This document shows, piece after piece, positions 53,145-64,000 of a stretch of 64,000 nucleotides of DNA. Where the stretch lies: assembly GCA_030374805.1 (NCBI GenBank), contig JARGSG010000247.1, positions 310,001-374,000 of the forward strand, in the 5' to 3' direction. The notes under the pieces were generated by a model that ran no database searches, had not been told where the DNA came from, and worked only from the letters and a program-made list of their open reading frames with translations. This DNA comes from Gracilaria gracilis. Lineage: Eukaryota; Rhodophyta; Florideophyceae; Gracilariales; Gracilariaceae. Each line of letters starts with the position of its first letter. Positions within the stretch are counted from its first letter, which is position 1. The translations under genes and the position numbers were made by a program.

Positions 53145-56100
53145 ATGACTGCGTTTGCTCGTATTCATGCTCCTCTTTACTTTCGTCGACCGCGACCACG
53201 AGAATTTCGCACCAATGTTTGCACTGCCCACCTTAAACGCGTCGAGACCCCTGCTTCCCTGCGGAGTAAAGACCGTTTTCTTGTATTATCAGACCTGCAT
53301 GTCAAGAGAGAATCCCTGGAGACATGCTTGCAAGTGCTTTCGTTCGCACATAATGAGGCTCTGAAGCGTGGTACTGCAGTGCTCTTTCTTGGAGATTTCT
53401 GGCACGCGAGAGGCAATCTCCCTGTTGAACCCTTGAATGCCATTCTCGAGAGCTTCGCGAAGTGGAAAGTACCTTTAATCATGATCCCAGGTAATCATGA
53501 CCTTATTACTCGCAGTGGACATGGTGTTTCTCTTGTGCCTATTGCAACTACTGTTGGCGATGAAAACTGTTTGCTCATTACCAGACCCTCTCTCGTTTTT
53601 GATGCCCTTTTTGTACCCTATATTCATGACACAACTGCGCTCAAATCTGTCCTAAAGGAAGTATCTCTGATGCCACAAACAGTGCGAGCAATTTTCTGCC
53701 ATGTCGAGGTGGCTGGTGCTCGCCTGGCGGACAGAATCATATCCAAGTCTTCATCGAGAACGCTCAAACCATCAGATTTTCCCACTCAGACGAGAGTTTA
53801 CAGTGGGCACATTCACCGTCCGCATAGCGTGGCTGGCAACATCCATTATGTTGGGTCCCCTTATCAAGTTTCAGCTTCAGAAACTGGACAAGAAAAAGAG
53901 CTCCTGGTATTGGATAGAACAATGGGATGGCAGGTCGTTGAACGAGTTCCCATAGATATGGGGCCGCGCCACTTCCGAATTCATCTCGATTCTCCGTTTG
54001 TGATGCCGGCATTACGAAACGGAGATCGGGTAGTTGTTTGTTCTTCCTCTGATTCCATTAGTTTCGTTGAGGATCTGAGGAAAAAAGGCATGCGAGTTGA
54101 ACAGCAGTATTCTGCAAGTGGATCGCGATTGTCGTCCTCAGAAGTAGGACCACTTGGGATGATTGAACCTCGAATATCGTCAAAGACGATCTCAAACTAT
54201 GATCTCTTCCGTCAATATGCTGTGCTCAAGAATCTTGGACCACATGTTACAAGAGCTGGTCTCGAAGTATTGCATGAAGTTGGTGGGCGATTCTCTTCCA
54301 GTCTCTCAGGAAAGGACGTCAGGATTGACTGGAAATCAGTAACTTTGGAAGGATTCGGACCGTTTTTACATCCTGTGAAGTACCCACTTTACAAACGAGG
54401 TATAATTCTTCTTGTTGGAAGAGATTGCGACGAAGATGGTGCTCTTACTGGTCGGACAAATGCAACGGGGAAGACGTCACTAGCGATGGCGGCACTATGG
54501 GCAATGACTGGAAGAACCGATGCGAGACCTGACGGATCTGTCGAAAAGGGTGTTGCACTGGAGATGGTTCACGATAATTCAAAAGCATGCACAGTCTCTG
54601 CGGAACTCATACTTCACGGGGAAAGAGTCATTACGGAGGCTCGTGACATGATGACTGCTGAGGAGCGCCATCAGGCCGGAATAATCGATTCCGAGAACAA
54701 CGAAGGGCAGGGGGCAATAAAGGTGTCCATTACTCGTACAAGTTCAAGAAATGGAACAACATCCAGGACGAGGTAAGGAAAGCAACCAATATTTTAGCGA
54801 ACGCCATTATTCTTTATTCTAACCAGTGCTGTGCACGATTTTCCTGTTGTTGTTCCGAAGGTCGTACAAGCAGGGGCTTTCCCTAGTTATAAACGGTGTT
54901 GATTTGTCGGCGTTGGAAGTGAAAGAAACCCAGAGCAGAATTGATCGTCTTGTCGATGGGGCATTACTTCCACATTCAGTGTTCTTCGGCCAACACATGG
55001 GCGCAGGAAGAGGACTCTTGGATTCCACTGACAGAACCCTGAAGGATCATTTGGCATTGGTCTTCCCAATTGAAATATGGAAAGAAGCTAGGAGAAAGAG
55101 TAGATCACGAGTTTCTTCGCTCAGTGAATTGCAGTTAGCAGCTGAAGCTTCGTTAAAGGCAGCCGAAGCTGTCGTAACGAGGTTGGAAGTGGCCAAGGTA
55201 TCTCTCCAGAAGCAGTTAGACGACTTCGAGATGGAGAGACAAAAAAAGATTGCCCAGATTGATGGCTCGTTGCAATCGTTGATTGCCGAATTTAGTAGAT
55301 GGGAGGAAGATAGTGTATCATTCAGCGAGTCTTTCGCCATAGGACACAGCTCGGATGATATCCTTAAGGTCATAAAAGAACTTCGAAGAGCTTTGCGAGA
55401 ACTAGATGAACAGATGAAGGATAATATTGGTGTGGATTGCGCGTCGTCGGCTGCTGAAATGGCCCGTCTAAAGGCGAATCTTACGGCCGACGAAGATCTA
55501 AAGATTCGCGCTCAAGCATTTGCTGAAAAGGCTGAAGAATGGGAAAAGTCGAAAGCGAAGCGTATGTCAAATATACAAAACTTCATCGACGCAACGAAGG
55601 AGGAGTTGAGGAAGATGGACTTGGGAAGAGAATTTGATTCACGATTGCGCAAGTCCATTGGTGAACTTAATTCATGCGACGAGCACCTTCAAGAGCTCAT
55701 AGGCCTCAATGAACTCGGCGGAGAAGGTTGTGAAGGTTCAAACTTTTACAGTGAGCTTACTCGAGTTGATGCTGCTCGGAAGAATGCTTCCGATGCCCAT
55801 GAAGAAACGGTACGGCTAAGGGTTTCTCTTCAAGAGATCCGCAATCAGTTAACTCAAAGCGAGGAATATGCCACCGTCAAATCCAAGGCCCCCGACAAAC
55901 AACTCCCAACCTGGACTCCGTTAAGAACAAGAATGGTGACCTGCGACAAATGCTTGCGCCCTTTCGATGGTGTACAATACGAGAAAGCTAGGCTACAGCT
56001 TATGTCTGAGATGCAGTCGATTGAAGAACGACTCAATGTAAGTGAGGAGAAGAAGGTACGCAAGGTTAGTCAATACGAACAGAGCGTGCAACACTTTTAT

Positions 56101-57261
56101 GAAATAGTAGAAACGGAGAAGAATGCCATCAGCTCGAGAAGAAGAGAACTTCTCGAAGGGATACGGAAGCTTCGGGCGGCGAAGGAGACTCGGGCAGCTC
56201 TGGAACGAGATGTTACAGGATACTCAGATCGTTTAAGTCTTCTACGGAGAGAAAGGAATTTCTATTTAGATCAGTTGTTTGACTTTTGCTTAGTGAAAGT
56301 TGACCGGAAAGGGAACTTGGAGGATATCAAACGTGAGGTGTTTGCTTTCTTAGAAAATAAGGTTGAGAACTCACGACGTAACTTTGGACGAGCAAAAGAG
56401 GCGTATGACCAGCTCAAATTCGCGTTGGACGAGAGGGAACGTGTCCGCAGACAACGTTCCGCAGAGAAAAAGGCCCTACAGGAGTATCTCGATGAACTCC
56501 ATTCTCTTCAAACTAAATGTAGAGATCTGGAAACGGAAAGACGGGCGCAGATGGACGAAGGAAATCCGTACGAAGAATCGCTGAAGTTGATATCTGCAGA
56601 ATTCGAAAGAGAAAAGAAGGTCGTGACAAAGCGGAAGAATGAGTTCCAATCGCTTTCTGAAAAGATCGAAGTCACAAAAGCGCTGGATGTAGCCTTCGGT
56701 CCTCGAGGAGTTCCTTCCTTCGTGCTAGAAGAAGGCCTCACCAGGCTGGAAAAGCTCACCGACGAATACTTGCAGAAGCTGTCAGCCGGTGAACTGATCC
56801 TTCAAATTCGGGCGTTCTCAGATTATAAGTCATCAAACCGAAACGAAGGGGACAACAAGGAAGTCATCTCGAAGCGTATCTTTGTCAGGACGAAAGGATG
56901 TCAGGACATTCGTGAACGGTCCCTTCGTCAACTCAGTGGAGGCCAACGACAAAGATGCTCACTGTCTTTTGCACTGGCTTTCTCTGACCTTGCTCATGAG
57001 CGAGCTGGTTTTCAATCTTCGCTCATGGTTATGGATGAAATTCTTCAATCACTGGATAGCGATGGCAGACAGAGAATGTCCCGCATAATTCCGGAGCTCA
57101 TTCTGTCTCGCGATGGTGCAAGAAACACTGTACTGGTAGTAGCACAAGATGAGGCACCAGAGATTGCTGCCTTCGCACACGGCGGAACAGATACAGTAGA
57201 GCGGCGGTCAGACCAAAGCCAAGTGGTGGTAGATACCCAACCAAAAGAAGATACGGAGTAA
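53145..57261 (+). CDS. Single-chain Mre11/SbcD-Rad50/SbcC fusion (1,342 aa, two exons)
   Basis: Exon 1 is 53145-54772 and exon 2 is 54861-57261, with an 88-nt intron (GTAAGG...TTCCGAAG) joining in frame at phase 2. Residues 1-40 are Arg-rich and nearly acid-free, compatible with a plastid or mitochondrial leader. Residues ~44-260 are an Mre11/SbcD metallophosphoesterase with all metal motifs: SDLHVK (D50, H52), GDFWH (D84), GNHD (N117, H118), CHVE (H186), GHIH (H222, H224). After ~140 residues an SbcC/Rad50 ATPase begins: Walker A GRTNATGKTS (~436-445), Q-loop FFGQHMGAGRGLLDSTD, long coiled coils around a zinc hook (CDKC, ~900), signature LRQLSGGQRQR, Walker B SSLMVMDEILQSLDS. In bacteria these are two genes (sbcD-sbcC) and in eukaryotes MRE11 and RAD50. 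One chain would fix 1:1 stoichiometry. Likely role: end processing and hairpin cleavage, perhaps of organelle DNA. Confidence 0.88.
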
Positions 57262-57306
57262 TCAGTATTTGTACTGGTGGTTCAACACAATGTGGCTTTC
57301 GAAATC

Positions 57307-58263
57307 CTATGAAGTCCATTTGTAAACTAGAATGATAAACATAACTCCACACGCAATAGACAAAACGATAATACAGCATAGAGCATGTCGCTTTCTCTCA
57401 TTTCGATCAGTTATACGCAGCTCTCGTAGAGCCCCGAAGGTGTTGACCTTGACATCCTCCAAGTTGTAATCAATCCTATCCAGCACCGTTCCTTGGTCCA
57501 CAACTAGACTGGCCAAGTCCTTAACTAACGTTGCTAGATCATTGACGTTGGCAACAACTCGATGAAGTTCTCGCGTTCTCTCTTGTGCCAATGCAGAAGC
57601 TCCGTTTACAGCCAGTATTTGGCTCTCAGACATAGACGGGTCAAACGAGTCCATGGCTTCATCGAAAGTGATGACAGTATCTTGAGGTGGTTCGGACTGA
57701 ACGCTAAGGGACTCTCTAATGTCTTGAAGCTTTTCAAGATATGCCTTTTGCTTCTTCCTGAACGACATGGATAGCTCTTGCAACGGTGAGGCGAACCGTT
57801 TTTGCATATTTCGAAGAATCTCGCCTTCAACATCGCGCTTGGACGATTTGGCTCTCGACGCTTTGGTGATACCTCGCACTTTTTGCTCCGCAGACCGTAG
57901 CATTTCCGTGAGCTGATGAGAGCGTATTCGAATTTCATGTTCTAGTTCTGACGTGTCTATGTCTCCAAATGACGGTAGCAAATGCTTGGCATACAAAGCG
58001 CTTAACTGACTCAACATCTTCTCCATTTCAGCAAGGTCTCCTTTTAAGTCACTGTGAGTAAAAACCCAGTCTGGCCGCATCTGCGCCCTGCGTCGATGAG
58101 ACGCGGGGCGTTGCAAGTTCTCATCTGTCAAATTCTCAGCGCCATTGAGAAGGTCTTGCTCCTCTGCTTCCTCATCGTCGAGGAATGTGTGTGGCGCGCC
58201 GTGCAGCGTCTTCGCCTCCTCCCTGTATCGCAGAAACAAAGCTGTTCGATCTCGCGACGTCAT
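57307..58263 (-). CDS. Syntaxin-16/Tlg2-type Qa-SNARE (318 aa)
   Basis: SNARE of the trans-Golgi/endosome system (animal syntaxin-16, yeast Tlg2, plant SYP4). The N-terminus RDRTALFLRYREEAK is the short peptide these syntaxins use to bind the Vps45-type SM protein. The Habc region includes MEKMLSQLSALYAKHLLPSFGD, ending in a DI-E-HEI element, then SFRKKQKAYLEKLQ. The SNARE motif (~220-285) contains HRVVANVNDLATLVKDLASLVVDQGTVLDRIDYNLE with the central Gln expected of a Q-SNARE. A C-terminal anchor (CCIIVLSIACGVMFIILVY) follows. The ATG is at 58263. The gene converges on the Mre11-Rad50-like gene with only about 45 bases between stops. Confidence 0.92.
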   Translation of the reverse strand: MTSRDRTALFLRYREEAKTLHGAPHTFLDDEEAEEQDLLNGAENLTDENLQRPASHRRRAQMRPDWVFTHSDLKGDLAEMEKMLSQLSALYAKHLLPSFGDIDTSELEHEIRIRSHQLTEMLRSAEQKVRGITKASRAKSSKRDVEGEILRNMQKRFASPLQELSMSFRKKQKAYLEKLQDIRESLSVQSEPPQDTVITFDEAMDSFDPSMSESQILAVNGASALAQERTRELHRVVANVNDLATLVKDLASLVVDQGTVLDRIDYNLEDVKVNTFGALRELRITDRNERKRHALCCIIVLSIACGVMFIILVYKWTS

Positions 58264-58831
58264 CAACTTCTGTTGCTAAGCTTTGCACGCATACACGAAT
58301 TGACAAAACCAGGAGTTGTGGGTAAGGTGTCCGAAGCCCGGCAGAGGAAGAAGACATTGAAGCAAACGAGCGGGGATTCAACAAAACGTACCCGCCCTGC
58401 ACAGGTCATTGAGACTCGCAGTTTGACTTATCAGCCCAAATCCCTCAGGATTTGATATATTTTTGGCAAGGATTGAAATTCACTGCAGTTGTCTCAAGTT
58501 CTGAGACTCTCAACGGGCTCCGAATCCATGGCTTCGCCCGTGATGATTCTCAATCGTCTCTTCCTCGATTCGTCTCGTTCGTTCTTTCTGGCTGGATGGA
58601 AGACTTTAACGAGCCTGTAACGATATTTGTGCTTTCAATCCATCAAAAGCCCTGTGAAAAGCCGCAAAGATGGCGCTAGCGTTAAAGGACCACCATGTAT
58701 CCGTTGACCTTGAGCTCAACCACAGGGATAGACGACCAAAAACAACACGGCCAACAAGTGATCCAAAGCATCAATATTGAGTTAACAAGTCCGAGATGTT
58801 ACCAGCAAAAACAGTGACAGGTAGAGTAGAC

Positions 58832-60082
58832 TCACCTAAATCGGCCGTGCTTCGTCACTTTACTCATATCTTCAAAAGAATGCATCACTTTGACAAGATG
58901 GGGTTGTAATGTTTCTTTTATGTTCGGGGCAGCGCCCACGACAAAACCGAGCCTCGATAGCACTTCCGAAACGAAAGGCCGTCGCTGGAATTCCGTTATG
59001 AGAAACTGAAACCTCTCCGAGTAGCTGTAGCCATCCTCGACATACCAATCATCTCTGCAATGTCCTCCGTTAATGAGAAAAGAAACGACCGCGCCATGTT
59101 TCTGTTTCGGTACAAGTTGGATCTCTCCGTACAAGTCGCTTCTCGATCGGTACTGTGGTTCAGTATGACCAAGAGCTTCATGAAGACTTGGTTCATCATA
59201 TCCGAGATTACCGCCCGGAACTCCCTGTACATTGTTAGCATGTACAACTGCTTCATGAGATGCAGCCCGCTGACTTGGCGAATCGCTCTTGAACTCTGAA
59301 GCGGAGTGCAGCTCAGGATCGCTTCTACACGGCAGTATTGTTTTCCCGCCTCTTGAACGCCCTTGGTTTCGACCTGAAGATGGGCTCGCAGTGTACGTTC
59401 CTCCGTCTGCAGTCTCGTTCCTGCATGAGTCTGTCTTGTGGCTGTCCCCGTTTTGACAAGGATCAAAACTGCTATCCTGTTGACTGTTTTCATAATCTCT
59501 TGTTGGCGGGCGCGATATCGCCTCCGAGTCTGGAGGGTCATGCTGAATACGGGCGTCTATAATCACAGCGCACCGTACATCTGAATCTTTGCCCACAATG
59601 TTTCCATACACTTTACGCACAATGATCTCATACCGAAGAGACCTGTAAAGCCCAGTCCACAGGCCACAGTGTGTTTCTTCTCGGAGTATTTCGCCGCCAG
59701 TGGTGAGCTTCACCTTGCGCTGACCCCATGTCTTCAACGGATCGCTCTTGTACACGACAAACAACCAAGCGAATCCATTCAAGTCAATGTCCCGGGAAGC
59801 TTTTGCAAGGTGGCCCTCAGCGCGCCATGGTTCTCCACCTGATGGGATGGGTTCGTATTCGTAGATGGGTGGCTCATCCAGAAGCATCGCGATTTCTAGC
59901 TCTTCCGAGTCCCACTGCTGCAGCATAAGCAGCATCTTTTGATTTTCTGTCTGAGGCGGGATGCTTACGTCTGTATTAGAGCGGGTAAGGCTTCTAGACC
60001 TCGTACACTGAATCACAAGACAAGGTGGGCGCAACTTCCTCGGTAAGGTGGACGAATAGTCCAGGACATCAGTCAGCTTCAA
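58832..60082 (-). CDS. Unknown protein, internal exon(s) with unresolved ends
   Basis: A 416-codon open frame that lacks an ATG at its start and ends on a perfect splice donor: its TGA overlaps AG|GTGAGT at 58836/58835, so coding probably continues. One acceptor (GTTGAG at 58715) would add 36 codons ending at 58606. Upstream, ATGCACAACTCGTTGAAG (60154-60137) followed by GTAGGA could be a first exon joined at 60085 across a 51-nt intron; otherwise the first internal ATG is 59935. The N-terminal half (FAWLFVVYKSDP, GLWTGLYRSLRYEIIVRKVYG) looks folded. The middle is disordered. The C-terminal ~80 residues (SYSERFQFLITEFQRRPFVSEVLSRLG) are helical. No family is recognised. Confidence 0.55.
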   Translation of the reverse strand: MKLTDVLDYSSTLPRKLRPPCLVIQCTRSRSLTRSNTDVSIPPQTENQKMLLMLQQWDSEELEIAMLLDEPPIYEYEPIPSGGEPWRAEGHLAKASRDIDLNGFAWLFVVYKSDPLKTWGQRKVKLTTGGEILREETHCGLWTGLYRSLRYEIIVRKVYGNIVGKDSDVRCAVIIDARIQHDPPDSEAISRPPTRDYENSQQDSSFDPCQNGDSHKTDSCRNETADGGTYTASPSSGRNQGRSRGGKTILPCRSDPELHSASEFKSDSPSQRAASHEAVVHANNVQGVPGGNLGYDEPSLHEALGHTEPQYRSRSDLYGEIQLVPKQKHGAVVSFLINGGHCRDDWYVEDGYSYSERFQFLITEFQRRPFVSEVLSRLGFVVGAAPNIKETLQPHLVKVMHSFEDMSKVTKHGRFR

Positions 60083-60618
60083 CAGCTCTACCCAGGTCAG
60101 GCTTGTAGGGCAACAAGCAATTCCTCACCTTCCTACCTTCAACGAGTTGTGCATCTGATTGGGCGCGCTCGCTCACAAGTTATCAAAACCTGTTTCTGCT
60201 AAATTCCTAAGATCGGTTCGTAGGGCCTTCATATGGCAGCCCCCGGATGCGCTTTTGCACTGGGTTTCCCACCGCCGGAAGTAGGCGTGGGTTTTACCAT
60301 GATCATCATTGTGACGCCGAGGAGTCATTGATCACTTCGTAAAAGAGGTCAAGGCTATTACTACATATGAATGACAGGCCAATATAGATATTCGCCGTTA
60401 GGCTTGCCTCCCCTTCTTCTTCCAGGAGAGCTAAAAGCCTACACCATACCAGCAGCTGCAAATTCTAGGTATTACGAACGCCATGCATCAGAAAACCTCA
60501 CACCTTCCTTAACATCAAGTAACTGGGAAATGCACGTCAAACACATTCCTTTCCAAAACCATAGCAATTCTTCTAACAAACTGCACGTAGTAGGTATTCT
60601 TGCACAATGCATAAAGCA

Positions 60619-62050
60619 TTACGACGCTTCGGCGTGGTCAGCAATAGGCTCACTTGCAAGACGATCAACCACTGCATCAATGTACTCATTAGTCGTAACC
60701 CAAAACTGACGGTCAGTACCCTTGCCACCATGAACACAAATGGCAAGATCTTTTGTCATTGTACCGCCTTCCACGGTATCAATACAGGCCTTTTCAAGTC
60801 GAGTCGCAAAATTAACAAGCTCCTCGTTGTGATCGAGTTTCCCTCGATGTTCTAAACCACGAGTCCAAGCGAAAATGGATGCAATGGGATTGGTACTGGT
60901 TTCTTTCCCTGCCTGATGCTGACGATAATGACGAGTTACAGTACCGTGCGCGGCTTCTGTTTCAATCGTCTTACCATTGTCATGAGGGCATACAAGCGTA
61001 GAAGTCATGAGACCCAAGCTCCCGAAACCCTGCGCGCTGATGTCTAGTTCGTGGAAAGTAAACAGAAAGAGAAAGATGGTTAGCACCACATAAGAAACAA
61101 AATGGCATGACAAGTCATTCAAATCACGTACCGGAAATAACGTCGCCATCATAGTTCTTAAGAGCTGCAACATAACCGCCATCGGACTTAATCATATAAG
61201 CAACAAAATCATCAATAAGACGGTGTTCATACGCAACATCAGGAAAGTCACTGTGAACTTCGGCAAAGATCTGCAAAAATCGACCGTCATACTGCTTGAG
61301 AATAGTATTCTTACTGGCAAGAATAACAGGGAGACCTCTCATACGGGCGAACGAAAAAGTAGCCTTCGCAAACCCATAAATACTATCGTCAGTGTTGAAC
61401 ATACACAATCCAACTCCAGCGTCATCAAACTCATGCACGATGTGTTCATCAACACGACCATTGTCATGTTCGAACACCATCTTGAGTGTACCCTTTCCAG
61501 GAGGGATACGCATGTCAACGGACTTGTACTGGTCGGCATACGCATGACGAGCGATAATAATGGGCTTGTTCCAAGCCTTGACAAGTCTAGGGACGTTTTC
61601 AACGATGATAGGCTCTCTGAAAACCGTGCCATTGAGAATAGCTCGAATAGTTCCGTTCGGCGACTTGTACATGCGTTTGAGACCAAATTCATCTACGCGG
61701 GCTTCATCAGGAGTGATGCCGGCACACTTAATGCCCACGTTATGCTCCAAGATGGCGTGCGCAGCCTCGACTGTGACCCGATCATCTGTCTTATCCCTGT
61801 TGACGATACCGAGATCATACTCGATGATGGAAATATCCAGAAACGGCGAAATGAGGCGGTCCTTGATAGTGGCCCATATCATACGAGTCATCTCATCGCC
61901 ATCGAGCGAGACAACCGGATTCTGTACCTTAATCTTCGCAACAGAGGGAACTGCAGCCATGGAGCGAGAAGGTAACTTGATCGAAGTTGAAGTTGCAGAC
62001 AAAGACCTAGCTGCCAAGGCAGCACCACGAAGGGCGGAGGGCTGCATCAT
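60619..62050 (-). CDS. IDH: NADP-dependent isocitrate dehydrogenase, two exons (447 aa)
   Basis: Oxidative decarboxylation of isocitrate to 2-oxoglutarate with NADPH production. Exon 1 is 62050-61132 and exon 2 is 61043-60619; the 88-nt intron (GTACGT...GAACTAG) falls inside the conserved DGDV-x-SD segment and restores it on splicing. Motifs include [38 protein letters not shown] (substrate loop), [44 protein letters not shown] and [18 protein letters not shown]. These identify the homodimeric NADP enzyme rather than the NAD type. The N-terminal ~40 residues ([22 protein letters not shown]) are Arg/Ser/Ala-rich, pointing to mitochondria or plastid. There is no peroxisomal C-terminal signal. 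The ATG at 62050 is the first in frame. Confidence 0.95.
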
Positions 62051-64000
62051 GGACAAAGCGACAAAAGCCCACAGTGTGAGATTACGGTCGTAGCAAGGAC
62101 GACCACGAACAGCAAAGCTTTTGAGAGCTACAGCTAGAACGCTACTTGCAAGTATCTATCCAGAGCGGAGCTCAGACTGAACCACACGAACACCTGTATT
62201 GTGTTACAAAGTTGTGAGTCCCGGATGGTGGACCCCAGAGCGGTGAAGCGCGGTGGCGCATGGGTTGGCAGATGTACTGTATCTACAGATCCGTGTCGGT
62301 TCGAAACGGCGCAATTGGTCATTATGTCTGTGCGCTCATTGGTGAGCGCAGATATTTGTACAGTATCTCCACGCCGTGTAGTAACTTTACACGGTTGCGT
62401 TGCGCGGGAAGCGGCAATGCCACATTTCCAACAAAGTTATCGCCGGGGCGGTGGCGGGTGACACCGATGGATTGTGTAGATACCTTCGTACGAAGAATAG
62501 AGGCGCACGAAAGACGATGCGCTCTCGTTGCATTCAAGGAGAGCGAAACATAATGGACGGTTATGGTTACAACTATGTGTGAAGTTCACAAAATCCTAAT
62601 TCAGAATCCGCTTCACAACAGCAATGGATGATTCAAAGAAGAAGGCACCAAGAACTGCTGCTTGAATGCGCAGAAAGTCTTCACAATCGAGTGCCTTTTG
62701 CTATGTCCGTACGAAAGGATCTTTCCTCAACCTCAAGGGTAAGCTTGTGTGTTCGTCTTAGAACACTCTTCCTAGCTGAACAATAATACTGCAGCCCACT
62801 CTTCTAGTAACTCTATGGTATATTTGATAAACCTCGTTTTCCACCGTATTTATATTTTGCACATGTCTCGATACGTCTTCTAAGCTACAAGTTCTAATAC
62901 CTCAACGGTCTGTTTACGGGCGGACAGCAGTAGTCACAGCAAACCAGGTGAACACATCTACTGTACAGTAGTAACTCATCTACAAAGGGTAAGAGGGCTA
63001 AACCCTTGTACACTATGTGTACTGTTTTCACTTGCAACAAAGTCATTTTTTTCTTCTTCTTCTTCTGGTTTATACTTGCCCAACTGCCATTCTTGATCGC
63101 AGTTTAAACCATTCCGTTGTGTTATTAGCTCACAAATCAACGCTCAATGTGGCTAGACTAGCCGAAGAAATAACAACTCTGGGTTGACTCCACAGCAAGG
63201 TTCCCGGTGTGGTCGACCATCCGCTTCACCTTCAAGTTCGAGGTCAGGTTTATCTTACCTTCATTTTTCGGGTAACCCGAATCAGGCTTGGGTTCTAGCT
63301 CAAGTTTCGGCCCGGGCTCAGGCTTGAGTTCCAGCTTGAGCGCAGGCTCAGGTTCCAGCTCCGGCTCCGGCTCGGGTTCCGGCTCGGGCTCGGACTCAAG
63401 CTCGACCTCAGGCCCGGGTTCAGGCTCCGGGTTGAACTCTACACGTAGTTTGCTAGAGGCAGCGTGCAACAAGTGAATTCTGCAACACATTTTCAACTAT
63501 TGTACCGTATATACTGTTCTCAACGATCGCTTTTCGTATCATCGAAGAAATTTCTGCAGATCTGGCACAGCTGACCACCTGAGTATACTATGTTCTCTTA
63601 CTGTCAACAAGAATATACAAAGACAAGAGTAGGTATCTAACGTTTTCATTATTGTTAGAAATACTAGGCACGCAATTTCCTTTATACCAAACTGGTCAAA
63701 CATAATCGGCGTGACGAACTACCGGCGCCTGAGGAACTGAAAGACAAATCGTTAGTTGATATGATCAAGCAGTGGCCTTCACGGTTTTTGGTCTTCTTTA
63801 AGAGAGAGAACTACCTTTAGATACAGACATCAATAGATAGTTCTTCGGTCGCCTCGGAATCAGAGGCGGCTGACCACAGTAAAGAAGAAGAAGGTCAAAC
63901 ATAATGGTTTTCATGATGATAATGAAAGAATCACTGCGGGAGCATGTGAACCATGTCCATAATAGCGGAAGCGCAGGAAATAGGTCCGAACATCATTGCC
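62051..64000. other. IDH upstream region and right flank
   Basis: No supported gene. 62051-62600 probably includes the IDH promoter and has short frames on both strands. 62600-63150 is AT-rich and contains TTCTTCTTCTTCTTC (about 63053) and the GGTAAGAGGGCTAA string shared with 52628. 63500-64000 shows nothing recognisable. Confidence 0.45.
63288..63440 (-). repeat. Glu-Pro coding hexanucleotide repeat
   Basis: About 150 bases of imperfect hexamers (GGCTC(A/G/C)GGTTC(C) variants) which on the minus strand read as alternating Pro-Glu/Leu-Glu within a frame open from an ATG at 63490 to 63158 (about 110 codons). The flanking residues show no domain, so a real gene is doubtful. It may be a repeat-rich exon of a gene continuing elsewhere. 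Confidence 0.6.

Noticed and set aside
1-64000. tRNA and rRNA genes
   Set aside because: I looked for T-loop-like GTTCGA strings. Hits near 36834, 39120 and 62299 have no matching acceptor and D-arm structure. A covariance-model scan would be decisive.

Overview
The window is nuclear DNA of a eukaryote, most likely a photosynthetic alga and probably a red alga. Genes lie on both strands as single units with their own spacing, and most are intronless. The few introns I can place are short (66-96 nt) with GT...AG ends. Recognisable genes are eukaryotic: NADP-isocitrate dehydrogenase, squalene monooxygenase, syntaxin-16/Tlg2, UTP6, a GDT1/TMEM165 transporter and an MFSD5-type transporter. Decayed copies of plastid-type genes (HemB with a leader peptide, TRCF/Mfd, ABC1-type kinase) point to a plastid-bearing lineage. 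The exact species cannot be fixed from the sequence alone.

Layout. 1-638: nothing recognised. 639-11435: two head-to-tail, apparently identical copies of a 5,396-bp unit bounded by TAATG. The unit carries a broken hemB gene, a TRCF/Mfd helicase fragment, arrays of a GTGAACGTTCAC palindrome and GACCCC hairpins. It looks like a gene-capturing (Pack-type) mobile element that was later duplicated in tandem. 11630-12112: four ~120-bp tandem repeats. 12698-18619: one intronless 1,973-codon gene for a giant RTX-repeat protein of bacterial style behind a eukaryotic TATA box. 18858-19160: fragment of an ABC1 kinase gene. 19161-21981: intergenic, with a long hairpin and two copies of a small hairpin repeat. 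21982-23124: UBA-domain membrane protein. 23941-26895: a complete PIF/Harbinger DNA transposon with inverted termini, TTA target duplication, Myb/SANT-like protein and intact DDE transposase.

27181-39886 is gene-dense and GC-rich in its middle. It holds an isoprenylcysteine-methyltransferase-like membrane protein, a two-TM protein, a spliced secreted protein, a RecB/RNase H-type nuclease resembling giant-virus proteins, GDT1, squalene monooxygenase and a type II membrane glycosyltransferase-like protein. 40190-43880 holds a cluster of hairpins, a possible small spliced gene and a hAT transposase broken by a one-base frameshift. 46077-62050 is again conserved housekeeping: MFSD5-like transporter, UTP6, a coiled-coil protein, a single-chain fusion of an Mre11/SbcD nuclease with a Rad50/SbcC ATPase, syntaxin-16, an unknown protein with unresolved ends and mitochondrial-type NADP-IDH. 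62051-64000 has no gene except a Glu-Pro-rich simple repeat.

The items most worth following are the single-chain Mre11-Rad50-like protein with a possible organelle leader, the giant RTX protein, the duplicated gene-capture element and the virus-like nuclease.
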